This document shows, piece by piece, positions 1 through 8,660 of a DNA stretch of 64,000 nucleotides. Each line of letters opens with the position of its first letter. Positions within the stretch are counted from its first letter, which is position 1. The stretch comes from Metopolophium dirhodum (taxonomy: Eukaryota; Arthropoda; Insecta; Hemiptera; Aphididae): contig NC_083560.1 of NCBI RefSeq assembly GCF_019925205.1, positions 24,509,145 to 24,573,144 on the forward strand, given 5' to 3'. The notes under the pieces are model-generated. The model was not told the DNA's origin and did no database searches. It was given only the letters and a program-made list of their open reading frames with translations. Made by a program: the position numbers and the translations under genes.

Positions 1-49
1 GGCCTCCAATTTTCTATGGTTATAAGATATTTAATAAGTAGTTACTAAC

Positions 50-85
50 CTCTGAATCAGTTGAAGCAATTGTACGGTACGACAT
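50..85 (-). CDS. First exon of the spliced minus-strand Polinton gene (partial)
   Basis: Twelve codons from the ATG at 85 to a GAG|GTTAGT donor at 50/49. The remaining three exons lie left of the window; the full gene is seen in copy 2 (46329-47242). The exon is identical in both copies. It is too short to appear as an ORF and is supported by the reading frame running through all four exons in copy 2. The product is unknown. Confidence 0.6.
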
Positions 86-173
86 TTTATTTTGGTAGTA
101 TTTCTGTTGAACTGAGCTTCTTGTCCTGGGATGAAATCTTGAAGACTGGTGAATATTAGAGAATACCCTCTGT

Positions 174-181
174 CTTTTATA
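174..181 (-). promoter_or_regulatory. TATA box of the minus-strand spliced gene
   Basis: TATAAAAG on the minus strand, about 90 bp upstream of the exon 1 ATG at 85. A TTCACC initiator-like site follows about 30 bp downstream. It faces away from the plus-strand TATA at 797, so the DNA between them is a two-way control region. Confidence 0.5.
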
Positions 182-279
182 CACAGATTTTTACCACTAC
201 TTCAATAATTAAGTATACAAATGGTCATAGCCTTACATTATAGAAACCTGCTAAAACATGAACATACAGGTACAACAGC

Positions 280-705
280 AAAATCACATTACATGACTTT
301 AAATTGACGCTAACATAACCTATCCCAGCCAAATGTTTATGACATTCACCTTTTACCATGGTCAATACCCTCCTTGAATAAATTTCTACAATAACCTTAC
401 CTTAGATGGGTGCTGAAACATGTTCATATACAACAGCAAATTACATTACATGAATTTAAATTATTACAAACAGGATTTAAAATAAATTAGAATGTATACA
501 TTCATTCTCAAAAACCAATTACATTATATGAATTTTAATTGTTGCTAACATAACCTGTCCAGCCAAATGTTATCACATTTACTAAATGTCAATGCTTAGA
601 ATGTATACATTCATTCTCAAAAACCAATTATATTAAATGAATCTAAATTGCTGCTAATATAACCTGCTCAGTCAAATGTTTTCACATTTACTTAATGTCA
701 ATGCC
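280..705. repeat. Degenerate tandem repeats between divergent promoters
   Basis: Three diverged units (about 280-365, 433-593, 594-705) share the order ATTACAT..ATGAATTTAAATT, GCTAACATAACCT, CAGCCAAATGTT and CACATTTACTTAATGTCAATG. Two units carry a perfect 14-base palindrome, GAATGTATACATTC, at 490-503 and 599-612. The block lies between the minus-strand TATA at 174 and the plus-strand TATA at 797, so an enhancer or replication-origin role is plausible. This is inference from position and structure. Confidence 0.75.
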
Positions 706-796
706 ATTATAATATTAAAACAGGATGTAAAATAAGTTGAAATGTTTAAATCCATCACAAAAAATTCTAATGAGAGAAGAGAGGGTTATTTTCGGG

Positions 797-834
797 TATA
801 AAACCCAGAATTTCTTAGCTTATCGTCATCAGTT
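797..834 (+). promoter_or_regulatory. Core promoter of the plus-strand left gene set
   Basis: A TATAAAA box (797-803) lies inside the near-palindromic GGGTATAAAACCC. It is followed about 30 bp later by TCAGTT (829-834), which matches the arthropod initiator consensus TCAKTY, with the start predicted at A831. The same arrangement is in copy 2 at 47954-47991. No long ATG ORF follows directly. The transcript instead reaches a consensus splice donor at 1011. Confidence 0.7.
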
Positions 835-1010
835 CAAGCAACAGCAGTTCCAAGAGCAGCCAGCAGCAGAACAGTCTTCTTCGCCAAAACAACAGCCAGC
901 CAGCAGTTTACCAAACATCTTCAATAGCCAGTCAAAAGATTGTCAAAACAACTCTAACAAATAGACCAGCCATCATACTTAGAAAAAGTACCTCAATTTC
1001 TACAAGCTAT
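831..1010 (+). other. Non-coding 5' leader exon with GTAAGT donor
   Basis: About 180 bp from the predicted start to a perfect donor (GCTAT|GTAAGTAC at 1010/1011). The exon is CAG/CAA-rich. The four plus-strand ORFs downstream each begin a few bases after a pyrimidine-rich AG acceptor (2157, 2765, 3292, 3746). A leader spliced to several acceptors is therefore the simplest reading, similar in idea to adenovirus leaders. The splicing itself is inferred, not observed. Confidence 0.55.
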
Positions 1011-2157
1011 GTAAGTACTTTTTTTTTTTATTGTTATTATTTAATTTAACATCATATTTCTTTTTTTTAAAAAATAAAATAGAATAATAACAATTTATTG
1101 TTGTAATGATAATACAGTTTTATAATATTACTATGGGTATTGAGTGTTTAGACTTAAAGATTTTTTTTCATAGATTATTTAAAATAAAAACATTAAAATA
1201 GAAGTAGTTGAAAGACGGTTTCTCAACTCTCACTTTTAGTCACTACTATAATATAAGCTGTTTTCTTTTTTTTTTGTTAAGTTATGATCAAGTAACAATA
1301 ATACGTTATAATTACACCATAGAGTAATAATACTAAAATGAATTACACCACGTCTACAGTATAGAAGATAACTGATGTACCATACTATCATAGATTTACA
1401 TAGATAAGATAGAACATCGGGCTTATCATTCATCAATAATATTGATAATTATTACCTAACCTCAAAAATCTTTAATAGTCAATCTCTTTCATGATAATTA
1501 CTATAGATACCGTTATCTAGTAGTTGTTGCACGATACCTTGTTTTTATCAATGTTAAAATACTATAGCTGATTATAAATATTTGTTATAGATAACGTGAT
1601 TGTTGTATTACACGTGTAATATTATCTTACGTAAAATGTTTTAATATAAAAAATTTTTTTTATTATATTAAAATATTCAATAATGTTTAATGACTGTATA
1701 AAATATATCCTAAAACGTATATTATACACATATATAAATTTAAATTATTTTTTCTATAATGTTTTTTTTTATTGCTTTTACGTTAAGATTATTCGAAAGC
1801 TGCTGTCGCACGTTGATAGTAAACACGTAGTTGCTTTCGTGACAACGTAATGTTACCGTACGAACTCTACGATAGTTACAATCGCCCTATCTACTATTAA
1901 CTAACATATAAATTATCACGTTTTTTTCTATTATCGTGTGACGTAGCTTCACTAGCAACTAAAATTTTATTTTTTATGATATAAATGCTATATTGTCTAA
2001 TTTTTAAAGTTTTTTTATTTAGCTTTGAATAATATAATTAGTTATTATTATATATACGTATATACGTACATTCGTTGTTTTATAAATAATCGCTTTAATA
2101 ATTAGATTTATATAATATTTTATATTTTATACTAATGTATTTAGTCAAAAATTACAG
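1011..2157 (+). other. AT-rich intron-like gap
   Basis: No supported ORF on either strand. It runs from the leader donor to the first acceptor (ATTACAG at 2151-2157). It is mostly poly-A/T tracts with a palindromic ACACGTGT stretch near 1612. The copy 2 equivalent differs mainly in homopolymer length. Confidence 0.5.
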
Positions 2158-2160
2158 ATA

Positions 2161-2532
2161 ATGAATTTTTGGCATTCATATGATTTTTGTAATGAACAAA
2201 TTCAATATTATGGACAACAAATTGTAACCTTAACGAAGATGATTGATGAAAATAAGATTAAAGAAAGATATGAATATAAAGATCTCAAAAAAAAAATTAA
2301 AAACCTGAAATTCATTATTTATTTAAGTAGAACAAACTCTAACCCAAATTTTTCTTATATAAAAGATTTAAACACAAAATTAGTTTTATTAAGAGAAGAA
2401 AAAATGGATATATGTAAAAAATATAGTGATTTATATGTTACGAATTTTCGTAAGCGAGAACACTGTTTCGGTAAAAGGTTAGATTTTATTACAACAGCAG
2501 AATCTAAGCGCGAAAGATTTAGATCAGGTTAA
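2161..2532 (+). CDS. Small lysine-rich Polinton ORF, 123 aa
   Basis: I do not recognise a family. The protein is strongly charged, with a K/E-rich central part (residues about 25-90) likely to be helical or coiled-coil and an R/K-rich tail. The ATG stands three bases after a splice acceptor (AG at 2156-2157). Copy 2 (49314-49685) keeps the full frame with three changes: Q20-region Q to E, T to A, and E to G near the C terminus. First of four plus-strand genes that may share the leader at 831-1010. No signal peptide or membrane segment is seen. A DNA-binding or regulatory role would be speculation. Confidence 0.65.
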   Translation: MNFWHSYDFCNEQIQYYGQQIVTLTKMIDENKIKERYEYKDLKKKIKNLKFIIYLSRTNSNPNFSYIKDLNTKLVLLREEKMDICKKYSDLYVTNFRKREHCFGKRLDFITTAESKRERFRSG

Positions 2533-2793
2533 AATTTTTTTTTAAAAATTTGTTATGAATAATTAGTAATAATATTATAAGTTTATATTTATGTATATAG
2601 GTATTCAATGTAATTTTCTTTTTTTGATTAATACATACAAATTTTTAATATAAAAGTTAAAAAACATAAAAAATAGAAATATGTTGGAAATAAATTATTG
2701 TCATTAATATGCATTATTTTTTTTTATCTGGCAGATAGTTTACAAATTCTATATAATTTTTCCAGATTTTTTTTTTAAAAAAAAAGAAAAAAC

Positions 2794-3081
2794 ATGGAAG
2801 CCAAATCGTTAATTCACGAGCAAATCATTCAAATATTGGAACAGCAAAAAGAAAATGATCATGCTCAAGATGTTGACGAAAAAATGTTCTATTCCAATAT
2901 TAAAAATATTAAAATAAAAATTCAAAAAGCGGTGCTGAAAGAAACCAGAAAAAGACTTATTGAAGAAAAACAGAATTTAATAAACGAATTTAAACATTTA
3001 ACATATATAAATTATTTATGCGAGAAAAATATTCAAAAAGGTCTAAATAATTTATATAGTAAATTAGATAATGTCGAATAA
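2794..3081 (+). CDS. Small helical Polinton ORF, 95 aa
   Basis: Unknown family. It is Lys/Glu/Gln/Ile-rich with heptad-like spacing over most of its length, so probably a helical bundle or coiled coil. The protein is identical in copy 2 (49949-50236), while the flanking homopolymers vary, which suggests constraint or recency. A TTTTTCCAG acceptor (2757-2765) lies 28 bp before the ATG, and an AATAAA follows the stop at about 3098. It could be a paralogue of the 123- and 87-residue neighbours, which share composition and length, but I see no clear sequence match between them. Confidence 0.65.
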   Translation: MEAKSLIHEQIIQILEQQKENDHAQDVDEKMFYSNIKNIKIKIQKAVLKETRKRLIEEKQNLINEFKHLTYINYLCEKNIQKGLNNLYSKLDNVE

Positions 3082-3296
3082 TATTCTGTTTTTCAATAAA
3101 TAATTAAAATATTATTTTTTTTTTTTGTTATTATTTATTATTTTATCATATAATTATTATTGTGTATATAAGATCTGCTGGTATGATAAATGTTTTCAAA
3201 TAAAACTAATTTAATAAAAATGTTAGGAAAAGTGGTTTAGATTTAAAAAACGTATCAATTAGTTAGTTTTTGAAATTCTATGTAATTTTCAGAATC

Positions 3297-3560
3297 ATGA
3301 ACCCAGAAATAAACGTAATTAAAAGCAGAATTCTTGCAGCAGAACAGCAGGTGCGTGACAATAAACGCTATTATATCGAGAAACGGAAAGCATTTCGAAA
3401 AGTATTTGTAAATGATAGTATGAAGAAAAATTCATTTTTTAAAAATAAATTGATAAATGAACATAATAGATTCGAAAACTATTCAAGTGAATGTAAAGCA
3501 GATATTCAGTGTCGGTTAACAGAACTAAACAATCGGTTAAGAGAATTAGAATCTGAGTAA
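3297..3560 (+). CDS. Small coiled-coil Polinton ORF, 87 aa
   Basis: The start is taken at 3297. The open frame extends back to 3270, but that stretch is the pyrimidine tract and acceptor (TTTTCAG, AG at 3291-3292), so the first ATG after the splice site is preferred. The product is basic in the middle and ends in a leucine-heptad segment (NRLRELE), typical of a short coiled coil. Copy 2 (50451-50720) has an in-frame 6-bp insertion adding Lys-Ile near residue 40 and one Leu-to-Phe change, so length variation is tolerated. Function unknown. Confidence 0.65.
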   Translation: MNPEINVIKSRILAAEQQVRDNKRYYIEKRKAFRKVFVNDSMKKNSFFKNKLINEHNRFENYSSECKADIQCRLTELNNRLRELESE

Positions 3561-3753
3561 TTTCTTATTATATTAACCAATTCTTTTTTTCTTTGTAATA
3601 ATTTAGAATTAATACTATTATATTTTGAAAACAATATTCTGAATTGCTTGCATAAGATTTAAAAAAAAGAAGTTGATGTTATAATAAATTTACAATATTA
3701 TGATTGCTTTTACCTATGTTTTTTTTTATTTAATCTATTTTTTCAGTTTCATA

Positions 3754-4614
3754 ATGAAAAGAAAAACGGTTACAAAACACGAGCGAATGTCATCTTCTGA
3801 TGAAGGTTTATTTGAAATCGAGAGATTTAAGAAATGTTCAAAAACATTTTTGATTAAGAATACTTTAAATTTTATAGACTACACGCTTTTTTTTAACTTT
3901 GTTAGAGATAAATTAATTTTAAAGTTAAAAGAATCATGTTTACAATCATCTATAAAATTTAATTTACATGTGGATAGCGTATACGAAAGAATACTCACTC
4001 AAGAAGTTCGGGACATAGCTTTCAAAACTTCTAATACACTTGCATGTAATTCATCCGATTTCAATAAATTACTAAATGGAATGTTCAATAAATTATTATC
4101 TGAACAAGACCAGTTTTTAGCGAAAGGATCTGGGTGGTCCCTTAAAATTATAGATGTATTACAATTGAGAATTAATACAGTGAATCCTCTCAGAGGAGGA
4201 ACGTATCTAGATCTACCTGAATATATAAAAGATAAAAGAGCAATTATAAATGTAAAAAATAACGATGCTAAATGTTTTAAATATTCAATACTATCTAAGT
4301 TTGATAATCGATCGAATAAAACTTATTTGAATAAGAAATATTTTAAAATGTTAGAAACAAAAAGTGGTTTAGATTTTAAATGTATTGATTTTCCAACACC
4401 AATCAGTCAGATGAAAAAATTTGAATGTACAAACGATGTATCAATTAATATTTATAGTTTAAATGATAAAAAACATATTTTTCCTTTGTATATTTGTAAT
4501 ACTGAAAGAAAAAAACATTTCGATCTTTTTCTGTTCAATAATGATGAAACATCACATTACTGTTATATAAAAAATTTTTCAAGATTCGTTAGAAGTCAGA
4601 AAACTAAAAATTAA
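3754..4614 (+). CDS. Polinton polymerase-associated N-terminal domain protein, 286 aa, no polymerase domain
   Basis: The start is taken at 3754, after the TTTTTTCAG acceptor ending at 3746; earlier in-frame codons encode the intron tract. Recognisable blocks are a GSGW segment (residues 125-128) leading to NPLRGGTYLDLP (144-155), an INVKNNDAKCF block (165-175) and a C-terminal HYCYIKNFSRFVRSQ block (268-282). From memory these blocks make up the region in front of the exonuclease and polymerase domains in type B polymerases of insect Polintons. Here the frame stops right after RSQ, where a zinc-rich stretch and then the polymerase would follow. It is intact in this copy and has a stop at codon 148 in copy 2. 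It may be a polymerase remnant or an independent protein. Confidence 0.6.
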   Translation: MKRKTVTKHERMSSSDEGLFEIERFKKCSKTFLIKNTLNFIDYTLFFNFVRDKLILKLKESCLQSSIKFNLHVDSVYERILTQEVRDIAFKTSNTLACNSSDFNKLLNGMFNKLLSEQDQFLAKGSGWSLKIIDVLQLRINTVNPLRGGTYLDLPEYIKDKRAIINVKNNDAKCFKYSILSKFDNRSNKTYLNKKYFKMLETKSGLDFKCIDFPTPISQMKKFECTNDVSINIYSLNDKKHIFPLYICNTERKKHFDLFLFNNDETSHYCYIKNFSRFVRSQKTKN

Positions 4615-4870
4615 TGACTTAATGACTCAGTTTAAAAGCGTTATCTAGCGGAACAAAATACAGCAGTATTATTATTTTCATTGATTTATTTACCACTAGA
4701 TGACGCTTTTTGTTTTTATCGATTGTAGATATATATATAGTTTTCAAAACAGACTAATTAGGATCAGGAGATCATGTGAAATAATTAATTCGATTTAATA
4801 AAAAAACTGATATTTTATTTTATTAAAAAATAAATAAATAAATAAATAAATATTATACATAAAAAAAACA

Positions 4871-5788
4871 TTATTTTAAAATATCTGATGATGTTATCCA
4901 CGAATTTTGACTTGAATCAAAACCTAGCCATTTAACAAACATTTTATTCCCAACTTTTTTTACAATACGTTCAATGAGAAAGGTGTTTGGAAAATCAGTT
5001 AATTTAATTTCCTGTTCATAAAAACCACCTAAAATTACACTGCCTGATTCATCCTTTAGTTGATAAGTAACTGGATTTGTCTGTAAAACTTTTGAAACTG
5101 TAAATATTTCCGTTGTCCAATTTGGTGTATATCCTTTAGTAAATATATGTTTATACTTAGATATTCGTACTTTATCGTTAACTTTAAATTTTGGTTTATA
5201 CAATGTTTCAGAAATTATATATGTGTTAAATTTAATTCTGTTTGTATCCATTCGAGCTTCACTAGGTGTACATTTGATTGTTCTGTGTTTTGTGTTATTA
5301 TAGTTATGTGTAATTTTTGATATTGTATTGTACCAATTCCATGTGCCTGTTGCAGTAAAATGTCTATATATATTATTTTTAAGAGTTCGAATCACACGTT
5401 CCGCGATTGAACATTTGATAACACTGTATGAACTGTAATGTTTAATTTTATTTTTTTTCATTAAATCTTGGAATTGGACATTGTAAAATTCTGTACCATT
5501 ATCTGTCTGTAAAAATTTTGGTTTAGCTTTTTTCAATATATTAAACATTCCTTTTTTACATTCTTTACCTGATTTATTTTTCAGCGGTTCCACAAATACA
5601 TATTTGCTATATGTGTCTATAACAATTAATATGAATTTAAAACCATAATTTTTTTTAGAATGAGATTGCATATCCATTAAATCAGCTTGCCAGAGGTCGT
5701 CAATAAACCGTGTTACCACACTACGTCTAGGAAATATTTTTCTCGCTGGTCGATGTAGCTCGTTAGCTATACTCTCTAAGGTTGTCAT
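4871..5788 (-). CDS. Polinton integrase with chromodomain, 305 aa
   Basis: Retroviral-type DDE integrase that joins element ends to host DNA. The catalytic triad is visible: D36 in WQADLMD, D96 in QTDNGTEF and E130 in IAERVIRTLK. An SH3-like segment (about residues 200-250) follows, then a C-terminal chromodomain-like segment (about 262-305; FLIERIVKK..KWLGFDSSQNSW) that could steer insertion to marked chromatin. The ATG overlaps the stop of the upstream gene by one base (TAATG), so both probably share one transcript. Downstream A/T-rich AATAAA repeats near 4840 serve the minus strand. Copy 2 differs at residue 78 (K to T). The 6-bp duplication of copy 2 fits this enzyme class. Confidence 0.93.
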   Translation of the reverse strand: MTTLESIANELHRPARKIFPRRSVVTRFIDDLWQADLMDMQSHSKKNYGFKFILIVIDTYSKYVFVEPLKNKSGKECKKGMFNILKKAKPKFLQTDNGTEFYNVQFQDLMKKNKIKHYSSYSVIKCSIAERVIRTLKNNIYRHFTATGTWNWYNTISKITHNYNNTKHRTIKCTPSEARMDTNRIKFNTYIISETLYKPKFKVNDKVRISKYKHIFTKGYTPNWTTEIFTVSKVLQTNPVTYQLKDESGSVILGGFYEQEIKLTDFPNTFLIERIVKKVGNKMFVKWLGFDSSQNSWITSSDILK

Positions 5789-6807
5789 TATACTATAATA
5801 TTTCTCTCACGCAGTTCTTCTAAAATAGATATAATTTCATTATTGACACCAGTATTACCAACACTTTGTGATGATGTCAGAAGATTTAATCTAGTTACTA
5901 GCTCATTCGGATCGTCATAATAAACTAATTGTGTTTGAGGTAATACATCTTTATATAAACCTCTGCCTGTCTTAGGATCAGGTGATGAAGTAAAATTAAT
6001 CATATCTGTAGACATGTGATCTGCAGGTGAAAAACTGCTTGCTGATTGATTAAAATCAAATGGTTCAATTTCTTGTGTTATTTTTCTACGTTTAGCGTTA
6101 AATAACCCAAAAGGAGTAGAAGGTAAAGTATTGTTAAATGATTTTAAGCTAATTCGAGGAGTTGTATTCTCATTAATTTTAGCTATTTCTTCGTTAAACT
6201 GTTTTTCCTCCATTTTCATTCGATCATACAACGGTTTTACAACAGTCATCCATTTATGGTACCTCGAGGTTCTAGGTTTTCCATCTGCTTTTAAATGGAC
6301 TCCAGAAGTTTTCAAAATATTGTAATAAGATTCTATATCTTCTATAGTTGTTTTTTTTGGTTCCTTCTCACATAATAAAGACCATAGTCCTGGTGTAAAT
6401 TTATAATATTTATTAAGCAGCAATAATTTACCGTGACTAAAAGTTGCAGAGTGTTTTCCTATTTTATACGAATCACTATCTTTATCATAATGCAAACCAT
6501 AGGATTTATCATAACGCGTTGATTTAGGACGGTTATTTAAAAAATTTTCAAATGGTGAATTTAATTCGTTACCATCATCATCTTCACTAGTACATGAGGT
6601 TTCTGATTTATTTTCTAGCTCAGTTGACTGTGTGTTCCATATTTCATTTTGTTTTGTATGTGTACTCAATGGTTCAATTATTGGCTTAAATGCTTCACGG
6701 AAATAGTTTTCAGAATCTATAACACCGCGTTTCATTTCCATTATTTTTCGTTTAATATTTTTTTTTGATGTTATTAAATTTTCCAACAAGACTTTTTCTT
6801 TGTTCAT
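5788..6807 (-). CDS. Polinton-associated protein of unknown function (DUF8207-like), 339 aa
   Basis: Has a basic N-terminal helix, an acidic low-complexity stretch (about residues 72-80, DDDGNE), a central domain with YGLHYD, IGKHSATF and TPGLWSLL blocks, a GRGLYKD motif, and a C-terminal block (YYDDPNELVTRLNLL to EIISILEEL). From memory this order is typical of a conserved protein encoded beside insect Polinton integrases, catalogued as DUF8207; the name is recollection, not a search result. The GRG motif and acidic/basic make-up would suit a virion or core protein, but that is inference. Copy 2 has two changes (Gly to Asp in the acidic run; Thr to Ser near the C terminus). Confidence 0.8.
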   Translation of the reverse strand: MNKEKVLLENLITSKKNIKRKIMEMKRGVIDSENYFREAFKPIIEPLSTHTKQNEIWNTQSTELENKSETSCTSEDDDGNELNSPFENFLNNRPKSTRYDKSYGLHYDKDSDSYKIGKHSATFSHGKLLLLNKYYKFTPGLWSLLCEKEPKKTTIEDIESYYNILKTSGVHLKADGKPRTSRYHKWMTVVKPLYDRMKMEEKQFNEEIAKINENTTPRISLKSFNNTLPSTPFGLFNAKRRKITQEIEPFDFNQSASSFSPADHMSTDMINFTSSPDPKTGRGLYKDVLPQTQLVYYDDPNELVTRLNLLTSSQSVGNTGVNNEIISILEELRERNIIV

Positions 6808-6912
6808 TGTAAATAATAAATGTAATATACCTGTATCGTGTGACTACCGATAACACTATGCAGATAATTACTTTGTGACGGTATATTTATATATGAGTAT
6901 AAGCATATAAAA

Positions 6913-7605
6913 TTATCTTATTTTAATGAACGTATGAAAACCACATCTATACCTTCCTTCATTAATTTCCCGAGTTTTATCGATGACCATAAACCCATAA
7001 TCACTATGATTCCAACATAAATGAGAAATTTTGCGAAATTCTGAGAAATCCATATCTGTAGATGAATGATCGTTGAATATATGTCGTAAATTTGTATCAT
7101 CTTGTTTCAGTATTATTAAGAAGTTTGCGTTATCTCTTACTAGCTGTTTGGTTATTTTAGAATATGTCTGTGCTAAATAAAATACAGAGCTAGCACCCGA
7201 ATGTCTACCCATACTAAAGTATTCTCTAATTACGGACTGTGGACCACATATCACATCGTCAAAAATGATGATGGAATTTTTCTTGGTTAAGTTTGGTTTT
7301 ATAACCTTATCAGCGCTTGTAAATATGAAAAAATTAGCACCCTTTATATCATCTATTATTTTTTTCAATAAAACATATTTTTCCTGATTAGAGGTTTTTG
7401 AGTATAAATAAATATTTTCAAATCTTAACCCGTTTGCATGTGTGATCAGATTATACATTATATTTGTTTTTCCTGAACCACTGGGGCCAACTAGTATAGC
7501 ACGTATAGTATCGGGTAATAACGAACCATGTCTTGATGGTTTTTTTACTACCTGAACATCTACATTTATAACATCTAATTTTTCTTTCTGCTCAATCAAA
7601 TTCAT
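6913..7605 (-). CDS. A32/FtsK-HerA-type genome packaging ATPase, 230 aa
   Basis: P-loop ATPase expected to drive DNA into preformed capsids. Walker A is GPSGSGKT (residues 40-47) and Walker B is IIIFDD (about 112-117). A conserved FSMGRHSGAS..AQTYSKI stretch (about 130-150) contains the sensor residues seen in this class. Length matches Polinton and virophage packaging ATPases. It heads the minus-strand set and is transcribed away from the PLA2 gene, with only 51 bp between the two ATGs. The sole difference in copy 2 is E to D at residue 8. Confidence 0.93.
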   Translation of the reverse strand: MNLIEQKEKLDVINVDVQVVKKPSRHGSLLPDTIRAILVGPSGSGKTNIMYNLITHANGLRFENIYLYSKTSNQEKYVLLKKIIDDIKGANFFIFTSADKVIKPNLTKKNSIIIFDDVICGPQSVIREYFSMGRHSGASSVFYLAQTYSKITKQLVRDNANFLIILKQDDTNLRHIFNDHSSTDMDFSEFRKISHLCWNHSDYGFMVIDKTREINEGRYRCGFHTFIKIR

Positions 7606-7656
7606 ATTATTTTCATATAAATACTCTAGATTTTTTAAATTTATAGCCAGTTATAG
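7606..7656. promoter_or_regulatory. Short divergent promoter region
   Basis: Fifty-one bp separate the ATPase and PLA2 start codons, so both transcripts must begin here or inside the opposite gene. It contains CATATAAATA (TATA-like, plus strand, about 7614-7623) and is otherwise AT-rich. It is identical in copy 2. The assignment rests on position only. Confidence 0.4.
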
Positions 7657-8289
7657 ATGGCGTGTTCAACTCGCAAGTGTAAGTCAGACAAGACTGGAAA
7701 AGGATTAGTAAACTCTCTTATAAATAGTCTCCCGTTCGAAGCCCATGTTTCAGGCTATCAGTATTGCGGCCCTGGTACAAAATTAAAAAAGAGACTAGAT
7801 CGTGGTGATAAAGGAATAAACCCATTGGATGCTGCTTGTCGTGATCACGATATTGTGTATGCAACGAGTAAAAATTTAGACGATAGACATAAAGCTGATA
7901 AAGTGCTAGAAAATCGTGCTTGGGAGAGATTTAAAGCAAAAGATACACCTAGAAAAGAGAAATTAGTTGCGTACGCAGTAACAAACGCAATGAAAGCTAA
8001 AAGAAAAAAAGGTATGGGTTGCAAACGGAAACGTGCTATAAAAACAAATTGTATACTAGCAGCGAAAAAAAAAAGAATCTCAAAGAAAAAGAATGGTGGT
8101 AAAAGGCTGATTTTAGCACCGAGGCAGTCAGGAGGTGTAATTCCCTTAATACCTATATTTGCAGGATTGTCGGCACTTGGTAGTTTGATGTCTGGAGGTG
8201 CTAGTGTGTATAATGCTGTTCAAAATTCAAAAAGAAAAAAAGGCAGTGGTTTGAAATCAAACAAAAATAGGTTAAGAAAAAAAAACTGA
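7657..8289 (+). CDS. Phospholipase A2-domain minor capsid protein, 210 aa
   Basis: N-terminal phospholipase A2 of the parvovirus VP1/adintovirus type: calcium loop CGPGT (37-41) and catalytic helix DAACRDHDIVYA (58-69), with His64-Asp65 as the active pair. In these viruses the activity opens the endosome during entry. It is followed by a very basic stretch (about 113-150) and a hydrophobic, glycine-rich segment (about 159-189), then a basic tail. That arrangement resembles membrane-active adenovirus core/minor proteins such as pX or pVI. The stop overlaps the protease ATG (TGATG). Copy 2 has K118I. PLA2 here supports a particle-forming lifestyle. Confidence 0.9.
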   Translation: MACSTRKCKSDKTGKGLVNSLINSLPFEAHVSGYQYCGPGTKLKKRLDRGDKGINPLDAACRDHDIVYATSKNLDDRHKADKVLENRAWERFKAKDTPRKEKLVAYAVTNAMKAKRKKGMGCKRKRAIKTNCILAAKKKRISKKKNGGKRLILAPRQSGGVIPLIPIFAGLSALGSLMSGGASVYNAVQNSKRKKGSGLKSNKNRLRKKN

Positions 8290-8660
8290 TGATCACGCTA
8301 CCTAACAGACCGCTTTCGTCTCAAGATATTATAAAATATGTCGGAAAGTTGAAAATCAATCATTTCCGTGGAGTCTTTTCAGGTGATAACTTACCTAAAA
8401 AACCGCATACGATTGAATGTGGTGTATTAAACTTGGATATATCTTCAGGCGACGGAAGTCATTGGGTAGCGTTTTATAAATATAAGGACAAAGTTGTTTA
8501 TTTCGATAGCTTTGGTGATTTACCACCACCAATTGAATTACAACATTATTTTCATGAGTTTAAAATAGTATACAACTATTCTAACTATCAAGATTTCAAT
8601 ACATTTAACTGCGGTCATTTATGTCTTGAATTTTTACAATGTATGAATCTGTTACATTAA
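8289..8660 (+). CDS. Adenain-like maturation cysteine protease, 123 aa
   Basis: Short adenovirus-type protease expected to cleave capsid precursors. The His is in GSHWVAF (H58), the acidic residue in YFDSFGD (D73), the oxyanion Gln at Q101 and the nucleophile in FNCGHLC (C108). The 7-residue Gln-to-Cys spacing is that of adenain. At 123 residues it is much shorter than adenain (about 200) but near the size of other Polinton proteases. The gene starts inside the PLA2 stop codon and its last 22 bp overlap the next gene, as in tightly packed viral operons. Copy 2 has G32R and Y65N, neither at a catalytic position. Confidence 0.92.
   Translation: MITLPNRPLSSQDIIKYVGKLKINHFRGVFSGDNLPKKPHTIECGVLNLDISSGDGSHWVAFYKYKDKVVYFDSFGDLPPPIELQHYFHEFKIVYNYSNYQDFNTFNCGHLCLEFLQCMNLLH

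Noticed and set aside
737..964. 75-codon plus-strand ORF (also at 47894-48121)
   Set aside because: It starts at TTG, spans the TATA box and predicted transcription start, and its Gln-rich part is the CAG-rich leader exon. Treated as promoter and leader.
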